A DNA stretch of 64,000 bases from Lasiosphaeria ovina (GCA_033439765.1 JAULSN010000008.1:1798001-1862000), one strand, 5' to 3'. Shown: positions 33,078-45,158, counted from the stretch's first letter. Made by a program: numbers and translations. The notes: generated by a model not told the origin, from the letters alone.

Positions 33078-34368
33078 CTAGTGCTTGGCGAAAACAGAAA
33101 CAAGTTGATATTTGTCTAGAACTATGTGATGAAGGGCAGACACTGGAGACGCAGAACAAATAGGTACATCTAGGCGGCCCTCTTTGCCTTGATTGTCGAC
33201 AGACAACTTAGTTTCCCTCCACCACCACGCCACCGCCAGCGACGCTCCAGGACCCACACACACCCCTATTATTAGGAGGAGCGCCAGCGGCACCAAGTCC
33301 AGACCGCCCTTGATCAGACCGGCGGCGTAGAGATCGCCGACAGAGTAGGCCAGCCACAAGAAGCCGGCCACGAACGAGCAGAGCTCGTCGAACTACAGCG
33401 CGCGGCGTGTGTGGGGTATGAAGTCGGTCTCGGCAGCCCACCCCGGCATAAAGATGTGCGCGGCGCTGTACGGCGCAAAGGTCAGCGTTTAGACCCACAC
33501 CCCGGCGGCGACGAGGCCGACGCCGGCGAGGACCGTCCGCGGCGACGACGGCAGCAGCAGTGATGATGATGCCTTGCTACCCGCAAAGCGGCGGCGCAGG
33601 AGCGGCACGACCGTGTGGGCACCCACAGAGTTAGCTAGGCCGATCCACGTCGGCGACAGCTGCCACGCCCATGTCCAGTAGTGGCGCGTCGCGAGGTCCG
33701 GCGCCACGTACGCCGCCAGCACCTCGGCGTTGTGCAGCGCCAGGATCAGCGGGAGCAGCAGCGCGAAGTCCGCCGGCTGCAGCGCCACGGCAGCAGCAGA
33801 GGGAGACCGCGCGAGATCGCTCCCCGTCGGCCCGAACACGAACAGCAGGAATTAGAACACGGGGCCGGCGCTGCCTATGCCCACAAGCTGCGACAGGGTC
33901 GTCCAGAAGGTCGCGCTGTGTTTTTGTGTGGCGTTAGTGACGTGTTCACACCCCCCCCCCCCCCCCGTCTCCTGTTCGGATCAGAACTCGCAAGGCCGCA
34001 GGCGACCAGGCTTTCCCGGCGCGGCACGACTCGAGCGTCCAGACGGCGTAGACGGGGCCGAGATCAGTCAGGAAGCTCAACATCTGCCACGCGCTGACGG
34101 GGTCGTAGCCGAGCGCCGACGGCGAGAAGGTGACGGTGACGCCGCGGAACGTCTTGTCGACGGCCGCGACCCCGTAGAAGCGCTCCCGGAGCACCACCGA
34201 CCCGGCCCCCTCAGAACTCTACTCGATCTTGCCCGCCACGAGCGCCGCCTGCGGGTGCTCTCCCAGCTTGGCAAAGTCCATCTGCGTGAAGCACAACCAC
34301 GTTATGGCCAGGAACGGCGAGGCCAGGATAGCGCGCTTGGCGAGCATTAGGAGGCGTCGTGTTGCCAT
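33078..34368 (-). pseudogene. Decayed multi-pass membrane protein gene with four in-frame stops
   Basis: Starting at ATG 34368 (MATRRLLMLAKRAIL), the frame reads as a membrane protein but is broken by TAG after GKIE (about 34220). It resumes at once (GAGSVVLRERFYGV, LSFLTDLGPVYAVWTLESCR). An intron region with a run of 16 C (33951-33966) and a CACTAACGCC branch follows, then ATFWTTLSQLVGIGSAGPVF-TAA (about 33858), FADFALLLPLILAL-type helices to GVWV-TAA (33489-33491), AHIFMPGW to RRAL-TAG (about 33393), then FLWLAYSVGDLYAAGL. Sequence on each side of every stop stays in one frame, so these are point nonsense changes, not frameshifts. One fits Gln CAG to TAG and one Trp TGG to TAG; the other two look like Tyr codons turned to TAA. 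Family not named; it resembles fungal integral membrane proteins of unknown function. Confidence 0.8.
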
Positions 34369-35272
34369 TCTTGTTTTTTCTCGTCTCGTCTCTTTTTCGG
34401 TCTTTCTCCCCAGTGGCTTTGGAAGAGAGAGGGGAGATACTGAGAGAGCCATTTAAAGTGGTGAGAAGTCCTGGCTGGAGATCATCTCAGAACAACAACA
34501 GCAGAAACCCCGAGACTCGCACGCACGCGCGTTGCAAGCCCGGCGGAGTTCCGAAAGGACGTAGCATGCATTCGCATTTGCATCCTCGGCGACATAGCTC
34601 GGATTGGAATGTATTGTTGTACCAGTGTTCTGAACGAACACGAATACTCAAGTAGGTATCTTACTTGGCAACGAAACAAAGGAGCAGAATCCCTTCACAA
34701 AGTGTCGTTATCTTCCGCTTCCGGGTTGCTCAGTAAAAGACGAATCCTCCTAATAAAAAAGAACAAGTCTAGAAAATCTTAGCGGTGCTATTTAGAGGAG
34801 GAGCGGCAAAGGGGGCCCGGCCGGATTGGGACTCGTGCATATCTCACCTCAGGTCCGCCGCCTCATCTCACGTCTCACTCTCATCAATCATTTTGTATCG
34901 AGAATATATGTAACGCGACATGCAACTTCTAACTAGATGTTAATGGTGCTTTATGTTTTTTTTTTTTACCCCAAATAAGTCCAGTGATATCATGCAGAAG
35001 AGAATTTCCAGTTGGCCAGAACGGACTCAACTTTCAAGCACTAGCACTCTCACTCTCACTCTCATCGACTGTAACCCACTGCTTATTTGGCTTCATAACA
35101 CTTTAAATCCGAAACACTGTTCAATATAATTAAAATAGAGATACTCCCTTTCTGCGTCTAGGAGACACCGAAACACAGAACAAATGTGACGTGACTCGGT
35201 TCCGCGGAGAAGAAACTTCGCCAAGTTGTCCGCACAGTGAGCGTATAGACTAGACTTGAGCACCAACATAAC
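34369..35272. other. Gene-free region upstream of the pseudogene
   Basis: Becomes AT-richer after about 34700 with many TA steps. No supported ORF. It contains a short repeated ctctcact motif at about 35048-35065. Confidence 0.45.
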
Positions 35273-35391
35273 ACATACGACTACACCTATTAGAAAACTC
35301 GGGATCCCGTCCGCTCTCCTATATATAAGCTGATGAGGGCCAGATTAGTAGTTGGGTCGGTGACGACCAGCGAATCTTTGGTGTTGTATGT
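35273..35391 (+). rRNA. 5S rRNA sequence, full length but degenerate (likely inactive)
   Basis: 119 nt from ACATACGAC to GTTGTATGT. Helix I pairs completely (nine pairs, one G-T), and the internal control region TAGTAGTTGGGTCGGTGACG is present. Compared with the split copy it shows mostly C-to-T or G-to-A type differences (GACC to GACT, GCTGG to ATTAG, AAGCTC to AAACTC, ACTAG to ATTAG). Only three T follow the 3' end, too few for good Pol III termination. In Sordariomycetes 5S genes are dispersed through the genome, as here. The surrounding AT-rich DNA and transition-biased changes suggest mutation by RIP; a diverged but active isotype cannot be ruled out. Confidence 0.75.
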
Positions 35392-38300
35392 TTGCTTTGC
35401 CTCTCCTTTGTCGTCGTCACTCTCTTTTTCGCCTTCTTTTCGTCCTTTTTGTAGTGTTCTTTCCTTCGACTAGAAACGGTTTTGCACGATAAGCAGACGA
35501 GTAGATGTCATTATGAGAACCTATAATATCTAAGGTAGTGAGTGTTGCTGTGGTTCGAGGTGTTCATGAGATATTAGACGCTGTGTGCGATATTGGCACT
35601 TTCATGTCAAGTTGAGAATTCTAACCAACTACCTTGATAGTTAACTAGCTACAACCCGAGAACTCCGAGCACTTCCTTTTAGGTTCCTAACGGTATACTT
35701 CTCAACCCGGCGGTTTAATCTATGGGTGTAGAAATCAATCCCAAAGTCACCGCCACACCTTGGCATAGATAATCATATCGAGGGCGTCGGCCGCGAGAGC
35801 TCTGCCGCGAACAAAATAAGTTTCTTCTGGCGGTGCCTAGATATCTCAGGACGAATGAGCAGTTGCAAAAACTCCTCGCAGCGGTTCACAAGTTCGCTGG
35901 CATAATTAGCATGCCATTCTTTACAACTGGTCCGTTGGGAACGAATCAAGTGTGACAGGCTTAGATAAGATATATAGGCACCTGCCTACCTACCTTAGCC
36001 TCTACACTGATTAAATCGAATAGACGGCGTCTTGTTAAATTCCAGTGCTTGAAAACAGAGCCCGTCCTGGGCTCCTAATTCTAATGAGACAGAATGCCTG
36101 CTTTGTTTCTTGAAACGCTCTCTTAAACCAGCGAGTGGTCAGATAGAGATGGACGTTCCAGCTATTATATGACCCAACATCACACCCGTTGTATACATCA
36201 GTTTTAAGAGTTATAATCACCAGGTATTGCTGTCACAGTCCCATGTAGGACTATGTGTTTCATACGTCTAGTACTCCGTATTCCGTATGCTAATTATTAG
36301 AGAGAGAATTACTTAGGGGTCAGGGTAAGACTACGCGAGAAGTTGGCAGATAATTAATTATTAATCTCGGAGCCGGTGGCAGCGGATTGGCCAACAGTGA
36401 ACGACCATCTCTTGATGCCCAATTATTATTACTCGGGTACAGAGGCCGACGAAAGATGACAGAACAGGAGGCGGTTCCAATACTGTACGAGAAACGGTGG
36501 GGCAGGTAGACGTGAGTCAATTTGGTCCCGGTGCTGAGCTAATTCGTAGTGGTTGCCTTGCCCGGTCCGGACATATATTGCTCGGCAACAGTGTCATAAC
36601 CGAGCCTCGCGACCTTGTGCGAGGCTATCCGTACGGACCGCACGGATTGCAATGCCCGTCCTCTTCGGTTCTATGTTGTTGATTGTTGTTTGTCAGGGTC
36701 ACCTGTACAGTGCGCGGTCGCAAAAGCGGCCGGAGGCCTGGCCGGATTGGGTTTAGTGGCAAACAGAAAGGGTTTGCGCAGGGCACATGAGGTGTGCATT
36801 GAATGTCATTTGCTGCTGCTGCGCCTCTTGCCGTGCATCCAACCCTTGCTTAAAAGAGCGCATCTGCACGCCAAGGCCCAAGGCTGAAGGCTGAAGGACC
36901 CAAAGTCGCTTCGACTCGCCCCTCATTGGTGCAGGCATCGCGCTATGTACAATTCTCGAAAGAGCCTCAAGTCCTCAACAGGGTCTGTGGTGTGAGAGGG
37001 GGTGAGTCGTCCTGGTCGCCCGGCGCACGAGAGCCGCATCAGCGTAAGACTACTAAGTCGACTTTGCTTCTCCAGCTATTCCATTGCTGGCTACTCACGG
37101 CTCCATGCTCCGCGCCCATCCACAGCTCCGTCCCTCCAGCCCTTTGCCAAATCCCTCAGTCGAGGCCAGGCCAGCGCCAATCTCTGGGCCTCGGTGAGGC
37201 GCATGCCCATAACGAATTCAACGACAGTCGGAGTTCCGCCCGGCAAGATGCAGGCAGCATAAGTACGGAATGTAGATACTTGGATAGATAGGCACTGTAC
37301 TACATGTACGCTTGAAATGCGGAACAAATCTCCCGGGGCCGTGGGCGGCTTTTATCGGTCGGCCTCGCCTCCCACCAGGAATGGCTGTCATGGGTCGATA
37401 GTGACTTCCTAATCCGACAGAGGATCAGACGTTGATTGGTCGAGAGTACCGTTCGGTTGGAAGGCAGCGGCCATGCATAAGCCGGGTCTAACTGACCACA
37501 CTTGCTGTTGCTGTTTCTGGCCGGCCGCCAGCGGAAACGGCTACCTACGCTGCCCTGCTCAGTTCTCAGTCAGCTACGTCCCTTTACCTGTAGGATATTC
37601 CCTCCCGCCCTTCCATCCCAGCAGCCGCCGCTCGCCCTTGCAGGAATAGGTGCGCAATAGATGTGGGCCGAACGGCCTGGAAGGCCTGGTCTGGTTTGCG
37701 AGCCTCATAGTCACGCATGCCTCCTACCTACTACCACGGCCAGCCATGGCTTTTGCCACGGCCCTCGGATTTTAAAGACACCCCCGCGAGTTCCAAGCAT
37801 TGCGCGTGCAAGAGCCTAGAAGGAGACGGGAACACACCGAGCAGATCAGAGAGTACCTGCGGTACCCATTTGACCCATGGCTGACGTAGCATCGCCTGCT
37901 GACCCGAACTGGACTGACCTGACAGCCCAGCTCGCCCGGTTAGAAACCGCTCGAAACCGCACACGGAGCCGGGGGTGGGGACAGACAACATGCCGTGCTG
38001 GTCGTTCAAGGGATGTCGTGCATATGGACCGCCCAGCCGATACGCCCTGTTGAGTGTGACAGGCGGCCTGTATGATGGCCTCAACTCTGCTCTGGGACCG
38101 CTGGGTGCCACCTTCGTGCAGCTAAGTTCCCGCCCGCCCAAATACCAGAAGACCAAGACCACCCACTTACTCCCAGGTCAGGTCAGGTCAGGTCGGGTCT
38201 AGACTCTGGCCGCCGACCCGTCTGCCATCCATCCCGTCTTATTTATCCTCTTTGCCTCACACCCAGTCAATCACCCCCAAGGGAAAGAAAAAACCGCGAC

Positions 38301-38601
38301 AAACTTGGGACGAGGCTGATGGGCCAGCCAAGAGCCTCACACTTTCCCCGCGCGTAGAGATAGCGACACACCCAACCTGGAAGACAGACAGCTTCACCAT
38401 CAACATCGAGGCCTCTTGAATCCTGCGAGCGCCTCGCCTTTGTTTATAAATATACTCTCCTTCTGCCCATTCCTAGACTGGTAGACGTAGTAGTCGTAAC
38501 CTTCTGCTAGCAATAGCGTCCGCAACTCTTTCTCTGTATTTATTCTCTTCTTCCCTTGCCATCACATTCTGCGTCGCATCAACTTCATCCAGAGCCGCGC
38601 C
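35392..38601. other. Gene-free region and promoter of the BCS1-like gene (3.2 kb)
   Basis: AT-rich with abundant TA to about 36500, then GC-richer. Short ORFs only. A tandem AGGTC repeat is at about 38175-38195. A TATA box TATAAATA lies at 38445-38452, about 150 bp before the start codon at 38602. Confidence 0.5.
38445..38452 (+). promoter_or_regulatory. TATA box of the BCS1-like gene
   Basis: TATAAATA about 150 bp upstream of ATG 38602, in a GC-rich setting, followed by a pyrimidine-rich leader. It is a clear consensus match. Confidence 0.5.
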
Positions 38602-40662
38602 ATGGACCTAAACACACTCCTCATGGGCGCACTGCCCACGCTCGCGGCAAGCAGCAACACAAGCAGTAACGACAGCACGGCAGGCTTTACAGAGGGCTTC
38701 ATGGAGAGTCTCGCCCCGCTTCTGGGCTGGCAGTTCAACCCGCTGCTCAAGATCTTCATGGTCCTCCACGAACTGACAGGCACCCATTTTGGCCTCGATC
38801 CAACTGTCATCCTGGCCATCGGCGGCTTTGCGTGGGCCATGAGCAAGCTCTGTCAGCAGCTGTACGGGACCCTGTTCAGCCTGAGCCGCCAGTATTGGAT
38901 GGCCGACATCCACGTCAACAGCTACGACGACATCTACACGCACCTGATAAAGTGGCTGTCCTCTCAGCCCGAGCTGGTCAACTCGCGCTCGCTTACCGCG
39001 GAGAGCACCTACATGACTCCCTGGGACGCCGAAGACCAGGATTCAGATGTCATGGCCGATCATGTGCCCCCCGATGACTCGGGCACCTACCTGAACTTCT
39101 CCAACAAGGAGGCACAAGCCCTGCCCCGTTTCATTCCCGCCATCGGCATCCACAGCTTCTGGCACGGCGGTCGCTATTTCAGAATCCACCGCAAGAAGGA
39201 ACCTGTTGCGCCAAACGGGGGCATGGGCGGCTACCACGGTAGCTATACGCCCACGAAGGACAAGGAGGACCTGGTCATCTCCTGCTTCGGCCGCTCTCCC
39301 GAGCCCATCAAAAAGCTCCTCCAGCACGCCAAGGAGCAGTACTACCTCGACCACCACGCCATGACCACCGTCAAGCGGCCCAGTCCTCAGAACATGCGCC
39401 GTTACGGAGGTCATGGCGTATGGACCGAGGTGGCTAGGCGCCCCGTCCGTCCCATGGGTACCGTTGTACTCGACGCAGAGCAAAAGGTCCACGTCCTCTC
39501 CGACATAAACGAGTATCTCCACCCCATGACGCCGCAATGGTATGCCAATCGCGGCATCCCGCTGCGACGCGGCTATCTCTTCCACGGGCCTCCGGGGACT
39601 GGCAAGACCTCCTTGTCGTTTGCGCTTGCCGGTGTCTTCGGCCTCGATATATTCGTCATCTCGCTTCTCGACCCCTCCCTGGGCGAAGAAGACCTTGCCA
39701 TTCTCTTCAACGCCCTCCCGCGCCGCTGTGTGGTTCTTCTCGAGGATATCGACACCGCAGGGCTGGCCCGTCGTCTCGACGCCGACGAGGCTGACAGTTC
39801 CGACGCCGACGATGACGACGAAACCACCAAAAAGGACGACAGCAACAGCAAGAAGAAGCAGAAGAAGACAAAGGCGAGCAAAGATGACTGGAAGGTGTCG
39901 GATCTCGCTCGAGAGCTCAAGAGGCACGGTGGCCCGTCCCAGGAAAACAAGGGAATATCTCTTTCGGGGCTGCTGAACGCCATCGACGGCGTGGCCTCGC
40001 ACGAGGGCCGCGTCCTCATCATGACAACAAACAAGCCCGAGGCCCTCGACGAGGCTCTCATCCGTCCCGGCCGGGTCGACCTACAGGTCGGCTTCACCAA
40101 CGCTACCCAGGAACAAGCCAGGGAGCTGTTCGAGCGCATGTACGAGGCCGACCACCGAATGTCCCCCGCCCACACGCCAGCGAAAGCTACGCCAGTAGAG
40201 AGCCCGGTCTTAGTCACGGAGCCATCGTCGCCCTCCCTGTCCGAGAAGGACATGAACTATGTCAGCGACGGATCAACCGAAGTGGAAGATATATTCGAGG
40301 AAGTGAGGGCGGCGCCCCTAGCTGCCCCTGCGATAAAGACCGCCGCCCATGATCCCAAGCTACTACACCAAAAGGGAACGAAACGGCCCCAGCTGCTTCT
40401 CGACATCAAAGCTACCGCTGCTACCGACATCAGCGAGAAAGGCGACGACGGCAGTCCCGTCACGCCGACCGAGCTCTCTCTGATCGCGGTCGCCTTCGCC
40501 ACCAAGATCCCTCCCAACCAACTTCTCAGCCCGGCCGAGATCCAGGGCTTCCTGCTCAAGCGCAAGAAGAGCCCCCGCCGCGCCCTCGCCGAGGTCGACG
40601 CCTGGGTCGAGGCCACTGTGCAGCAAAAAGCAAACAGGACGAGGCTGCTCCAGGTGCAGTGA
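38602..40662 (+). CDS. BCS1-like AAA ATPase, probably mitochondrial inner membrane, 686 aa
   Basis: Single exon. The N-terminal part has a hydrophobic segment near residues 65-90 (FGLDPTVILAIGGFAWAMSK) and a BCS1_N domain (residues about 90-290, including FSLSRQYWMADIHVNSYDD). The AAA domain has Walker A GPPGTGKTS (329-337), Walker B CVVLLEDID (376-384) and sensor/arginine-finger segments including MTTNKPEALDEALIRPGRVD. A charged insertion rich in Asp then Lys (about residues 393-427) separates Walker B from the following helix, and a low-complexity stretch lies before the C-terminus. BCS1 itself translocates the Rieske Fe-S protein across the inner membrane. This larger, insertion-bearing form is one of several fungal paralogues, so the exact substrate is unknown. 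Confidence 0.9.
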   Translation: MDLNTLLMGALPTLAASSNTSSNDSTAGFTEGFMESLAPLLGWQFNPLLKIFMVLHELTGTHFGLDPTVILAIGGFAWAMSKLCQQLYGTLFSLSRQYWMADIHVNSYDDIYTHLIKWLSSQPELVNSRSLTAESTYMTPWDAEDQDSDVMADHVPPDDSGTYLNFSNKEAQALPRFIPAIGIHSFWHGGRYFRIHRKKEPVAPNGGMGGYHGSYTPTKDKEDLVISCFGRSPEPIKKLLQHAKEQYYLDHHAMTTVKRPSPQNMRRYGGHGVWTEVARRPVRPMGTVVLDAEQKVHVLSDINEYLHPMTPQWYANRGIPLRRGYLFHGPPGTGKTSLSFALAGVFGLDIFVISLLDPSLGEEDLAILFNALPRRCVVLLEDIDTAGLARRLDADEADSSDADDDDETTKKDDSNSKKKQKKTKASKDDWKVSDLARELKRHGGPSQENKGISLSGLLNAIDGVASHEGRVLIMTTNKPEALDEALIRPGRVDLQVGFTNATQEQARELFERMYEADHRMSPAHTPAKATPVESPVLVTEPSSPSLSEKDMNYVSDGSTEVEDIFEEVRAAPLAAPAIKTAAHDPKLLHQKGTKRPQLLLDIKATAATDISEKGDDGSPVTPTELSLIAVAFATKIPPNQLLSPAEIQGFLLKRKKSPRRALAEVDAWVEATVQQKANRTRLLQVQ

Positions 40663-41797
40663 AAATAGAATGACAACAGTGAGAAAGAGCGAGGACAAAC
40701 CTCGAGAAATTAGTACTTATCTACCCATCCAAACAACTACCTATCAACCAATACGTAGATATCCATCACACTCTGTACGGCTTGCGGCAGACACATATAC
40801 GCAAATAACCTTGCAAGAACAAGTTTTTGGAAACAATAAAACAACCCCCGAATCATTTCTCCAGCATGGTCACATTTTCGTCTTCTGACTTTTTCTCTCC
40901 TGAGGATTCGAGAGAGAAGGATGTGTGGTGTTCGAATCCATAATTTGAAACTTGAAATTTAGTTACATACCTACACACCAACAAGAGAAGCATACTAACG
41001 GGGAGAGATTAATAGGATCGCGAGTAGAAAGAGGCTCAGAGAATAAGGATCGGGTTTACAGGGGTGGATGGATGATACATGACACCGTTCCTCCTGTAGA
41101 GGGGGGGGAAAAGAGAGCAAAAGACTGACACTGCTCACGCACACCTGCAACTTGGTTATCTTTTCATTATTTGTTTATTTTATTTTCATTTAAAAAGGAA
41201 AATATCATCTACCTACGTACTTATTTATTCATTACCGGTTTCCTCAGAATCTGATTTCGACGCGCCTGCCTTTCACAAAAGTAAACTTCTTCTCCTCTAC
41301 GCAACTAGCTTCGTTTCCTCTCCTTATCTTCTTTCCATTATTGCTGTTCCTATTTTCTTGCTGTTCTTGTTGATGCTCTCTCTTCCTATGTATTTCCTAA
41401 CCAAAATTTCCGTACATGAACTAATGAATAGATGGATGATGAATGCATCTTCCAGCAAATCAGCTAAGCAGGAAGGGGAGGTTGTATTTCTTCGAGCACG
41501 CCTCAAAAAAAGAACGATACCATAGGTGCCTTAGTTTACTCTTCCTAATTCCCGAGTACGCAAGATTTACGCAATAAACGAAACACCCAGAAGTGTGCCA
41601 GTGATGAAAGATCTAGTTCCATTATCTTGTCAAAATATCAACCATCTACTGTGGCTAGCATGACAATGACGGCAACTAGCCGAGCCCAGGGGTGAGGGTA
41701 CTTCTACACTGCTATACAAACCCTATGCTAGCTATCCACGATGGGCCACAAAACTCCGGATTCCGCATATCCTTGCGGGATCTTACTAGACATAGTC
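40663..41797. other. Convergent intergenic region (1.1 kb), AT-rich
   Basis: 3' UTRs of the AAA ATPase (+) and Tau95 (-). It has T-rich stretches (41160-41400) and no supported ORF. Confidence 0.5.
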
Positions 41798-44381
41798 CTA
41801 GTATGCCGGATACGTTAAATGGGCGTCGGGGTCCTCGGCGTCGCTGAGGTCTTGGTTCTCCTCTTCGTCTGCGCCCTCCCACTCGCCTGCCCCGAGGCCA
41901 CGGATATTATCGCCATCCCCTTCGTAGTAGCCGGCCTCGTCCCCTTCCGCGGCCGGCTCGTACTCGCCCTCGGCGCTGTCTCCCAGGTCGTCGCTCCCCT
42001 CGGCTTCGTCGTCCCCTTCCTCGTCCTCGTCGCCGAGGCCGCCCTCGCCGTCGTCGTCAGCGAACCAGCCATAGCCCGTCAGATCCTGGCCTCCGGCTCC
42101 GGTGCTGACCTTGGCGTGGTAGCTCGCGCCATATGTCTTTGGCTCGCCGTTATCGTCCAGGTCATCGTCCAGGTCGTCGTCGTTATCCTCATCTTCGTCA
42201 TCATCCATGTCTTCCACGCTATCGCCGTCCTCGTCGTCCTCGCTGTCTCCTTCGTCATCGAGATTGTCAAAGAGCTCCATGAATGTGCCCGACGCCTCGT
42301 CTCCGTCCTCGTCTCCTCTCCCACCGCTCGTCTCACTGGCAACCTCGCCGTTATTATCTTTATTGGCAAGTCGAGCGACATCTGTAACTGGATGCACCGT
42401 AGGATACACCAGTGTTGCCGTTTCCGGGCCATCGCCGGATTTGTTCTTTCCAGGAAGCGACGTGCTTTCACCGCCGCCTTTGCCCCTAGAGAGGAGGCGG
42501 ATCATCTTCTCGGCTTCTCTCTCCTCGGCCTGTTTCAGGGGGATGCGGACACGGTAGTGCGTCTTTTTTCTCTTTTCCACCCACCTGTCGCGCCCTGGCT
42601 TGACGCCGGGGCGCATCTTCTTGCCTCGGAGCTGCTCGCACTCGGCGGCCGTAAGCTGGAGGTCGGGGAGGCTGATGCCAATGCTTGTGCCGCCACCGCC
42701 GTCCCCGCCATCGTTGGGGCCTTGGACGGCTTCGAGGGTCATGCGGAAGTCATCGTCGGTGAGGCTTCGGTTGAACCTGATGGCCAGCATCTTGCACTTC
42801 ATGATGGCCTTGGCAACAGACCACAGGACGCGATGGTAGAAGCCACTGATTTCCACATCGCATTCTGGGCGCACCTCGGCGTTGGAGAATAGCTGGGCGA
42901 GGAGAGGGTCCGTGATATCGCACACCTGCCACACCTTGCCGTCGGTGCTGAATGCCTCGCCGGTAAAGATGTGCGTGTCTCTGAGCGCTTGGTCGTCGCC
43001 AATCTCTTGCCAGTACTTGCCAAAATTGGTGACGCCGACCTCATTGCGCCTGACACTCTGCCATGACCGACCGACAGTTCCTATGCGCGTCTTGTGTAGC
43101 TTGAAGATTAAGGTCTGGTACACGCGATACTTGGGATCGCTGCGCGGGTCCAGACCGTACCGCACCAGCGCGTCGCGCCACGGTCCGCCCTTGAACTGGT
43201 ATCCCGCATACTGCAGGCAATGGCGGACAAGGCTGCCGCTCTTGGGGAGCTCCTCGAACTTGGAGCCCAGCCGGTTCCACATGCTGCGGCGGGTCCAGAT
43301 GGGGCGTTCCTCCATGGCAAGTCGCATCTCCGTCATGATCATGGCCACTTGAGGGTCGGACATGTTGGGCTGCCGTCGGGGCCCGCTCGGAACCGGGTAC
43401 TCGTCGTGCGCTATAAAGTAGCCGGCGGCGGGGACCCGCGAGGTAACGTTGACTACGCGGCCGTACTCCTGATCCTCCGACATGCCTTCGTCCGCCGACA
43501 ATATTCCTGGACTGATCTCTTTGGTGTAGGGGTTTTGTTGGTAGTTGTAGCCGAAGGGCAGATTCATGTTTGTGAAGTTGGGAGGCGGGATCAGGTCAAT
43601 ATTGCTGCCGGATTCTATACCGGGCTGCAAGGAGAACTCCTTGAGCTTTGCGACATCGCCGGGAATGATCTTCTCGCAGAACCGGCTCATGAAGGCAGAG
43701 TTCCCCAGCGCATACTGGAAATCGGCGAGGCCTTGGAATAACTTGTTAGCCAGCCCGGGGACGAGCACGCAAAAGGGGAGCAGGTGCGGCATCGCTTACC
43801 TCTGTACCGGTGGGTGTTGGCAATGACACCGACTGGCTCGACAATGTACTTGCCAACATTGTCGCACAACTTGCTCCTGACGCTCCGTGGGAGATCAAGC
43901 CGATCCCGTGAGGATATGGTGGCAGGGTCGGCAGGCTGTGCAGGGCCCTCGAAGGGATCATTGCTGCCTCGCTTGCGCTTCCGCCCAGTCCGCTTTGGAA
44001 TCGTGACTTTGATGACAATGTTGTGGGTCAAGGCATTGTGCGACGTCAACGGCCTCGAGGCTGGGTTGTCAGGGCGCATATACAGCGGGACAGAGACATG
44101 GGGACTGGCCGAGTCCAATATCTGTCATTGTTTAGTTGTTGAATCATAGTACAGTCCAGTAAAATAAATTAGGTACTCACGGCCTCGAGCGCATAATTTT
44201 GGCCAAATGTCTTGAGCGCCTTGTCGACGTTCAGGACTACCATGGGGTGCTCCAGGGCACCCAGCCTTCTGGCAGGGACCGTGAAGGCGGGTGCTGGTGC
44301 TTGCTCGACATTGACGTCGACGTTTCCAGATGCTGTGACGCCGGCGCCACCGTCATCTTGGTAGGAAAACGCAGATGCCAT
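41798..44381 (-). CDS. TFIIIC subunit Tau95 (Tfc1/Sfc1, GTF3C5 homologue), 818 aa
   Basis: Exons 44381-44181, 44121-43800 and 43731-41798 (donors GTGAGT and GTAAGC; phases 0 and 1). The N-terminal module opens with FTVPARRLGALEHPMVVLNVDKA-type sequence and continues to VPLYMRPDNPASRPL and a basic TGRKRKRG. The central part has IPPPNFTNMNLPFGYNYQQN and the winged-helix region (ERPIWTRRSMWNRL, GSLVRHCLQYAGYQFKGGPW, DPRSDPKYRVYQT) typical of the DNA-binding half. The C-terminus is a long Asp/Glu-rich tail. In yeast Tau95 forms the tauA subcomplex that contacts box A of tRNA and 5S genes and helps recruit TFIIIB. The acidic tail is known to inhibit DNA binding in the family. It acts in the nucleus. 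Confidence 0.9.
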
Positions 44382-45158
44382 GACTGCGTCCAGTCAGTTA
44401 GGTATCCAGATACCTTGGCTATTCGTGAATGAAATAATTTGTTATATGGACCTCTAGTCCTAGCCCCCGCCAAGTGCCGTAGCGAGTAGCCCTGCAATTC
44501 CCCCCACAAGTGAGAATCGAAGGTACAAGGCTGCTGTAAGTGGCCTTTCCAAAGGCACCTGCCTTCCGATATGAAAGATGTAAAGGGACTGGGTCGCAAG
44601 GTTTAAGAAAAGTGGGGACTCGGTATCTGTATTCTGTACCTTAGGTAAGGTATTCTGACGGTTGAGGAGCGGAACACTGGCGCTCTTGAGAGAACAATGA
44701 AAAAAACAGCCAGTGGCCTGACCAGTGGCGCTGTGCACCGGAGCTGGCGAATCAAAAGAAGGAGGTTGCTAACAGGGACGCTGTATTCCGAAGGCTCCTC
44801 AGGGAAGATTTCGCCGGCAGTGACGGATGCCGTGCACCCAGGTACATAAGGTAGGTATGTACACACATGTACGGATACTGAGGTAAGGTACCTGCCGTGA
44901 CTCCAGGCAAGTCAACTGGTATGGAGGGTGTTACTTTCTTGGGCTGCAGTGTGGCACTACGTAGGGAGACTTCGCTGGTTTCCTGCTAGTGAACGCGAGC
45001 AATAGCTCGAGCCCGAAAACATTCTGTTCAATTACTGTTCAGGATGCTCTTCAGGCGACAACTTCAATGAAGGGGGCGTGGGCAACAACTTGGCCTCAGT
45101 CAGGTACGAATTAGCGTGGCGTTACGTATAGGCAACCCACGGTATGAATGGCAACCCA
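44382..45158. promoter_or_regulatory. Upstream region of Tau95
   Basis: No supported ORF. Several TAGGTAAGGTA-type motifs occur (about 44641, 44847, 44880). Confidence 0.45.

Noticed and set aside
33951..33966. Run of 16 C as a possible regulatory feature
   Set aside because: It lies in the intron of the decayed membrane protein gene; simple homopolymer expansion is enough.
41819..42892. Plus-strand ORF of 357 codons opposite Tau95
   Set aside because: Antisense of an acidic, GC-rich exon; the Val/Ile-rich sequence is the complement of Asp/Glu codons.
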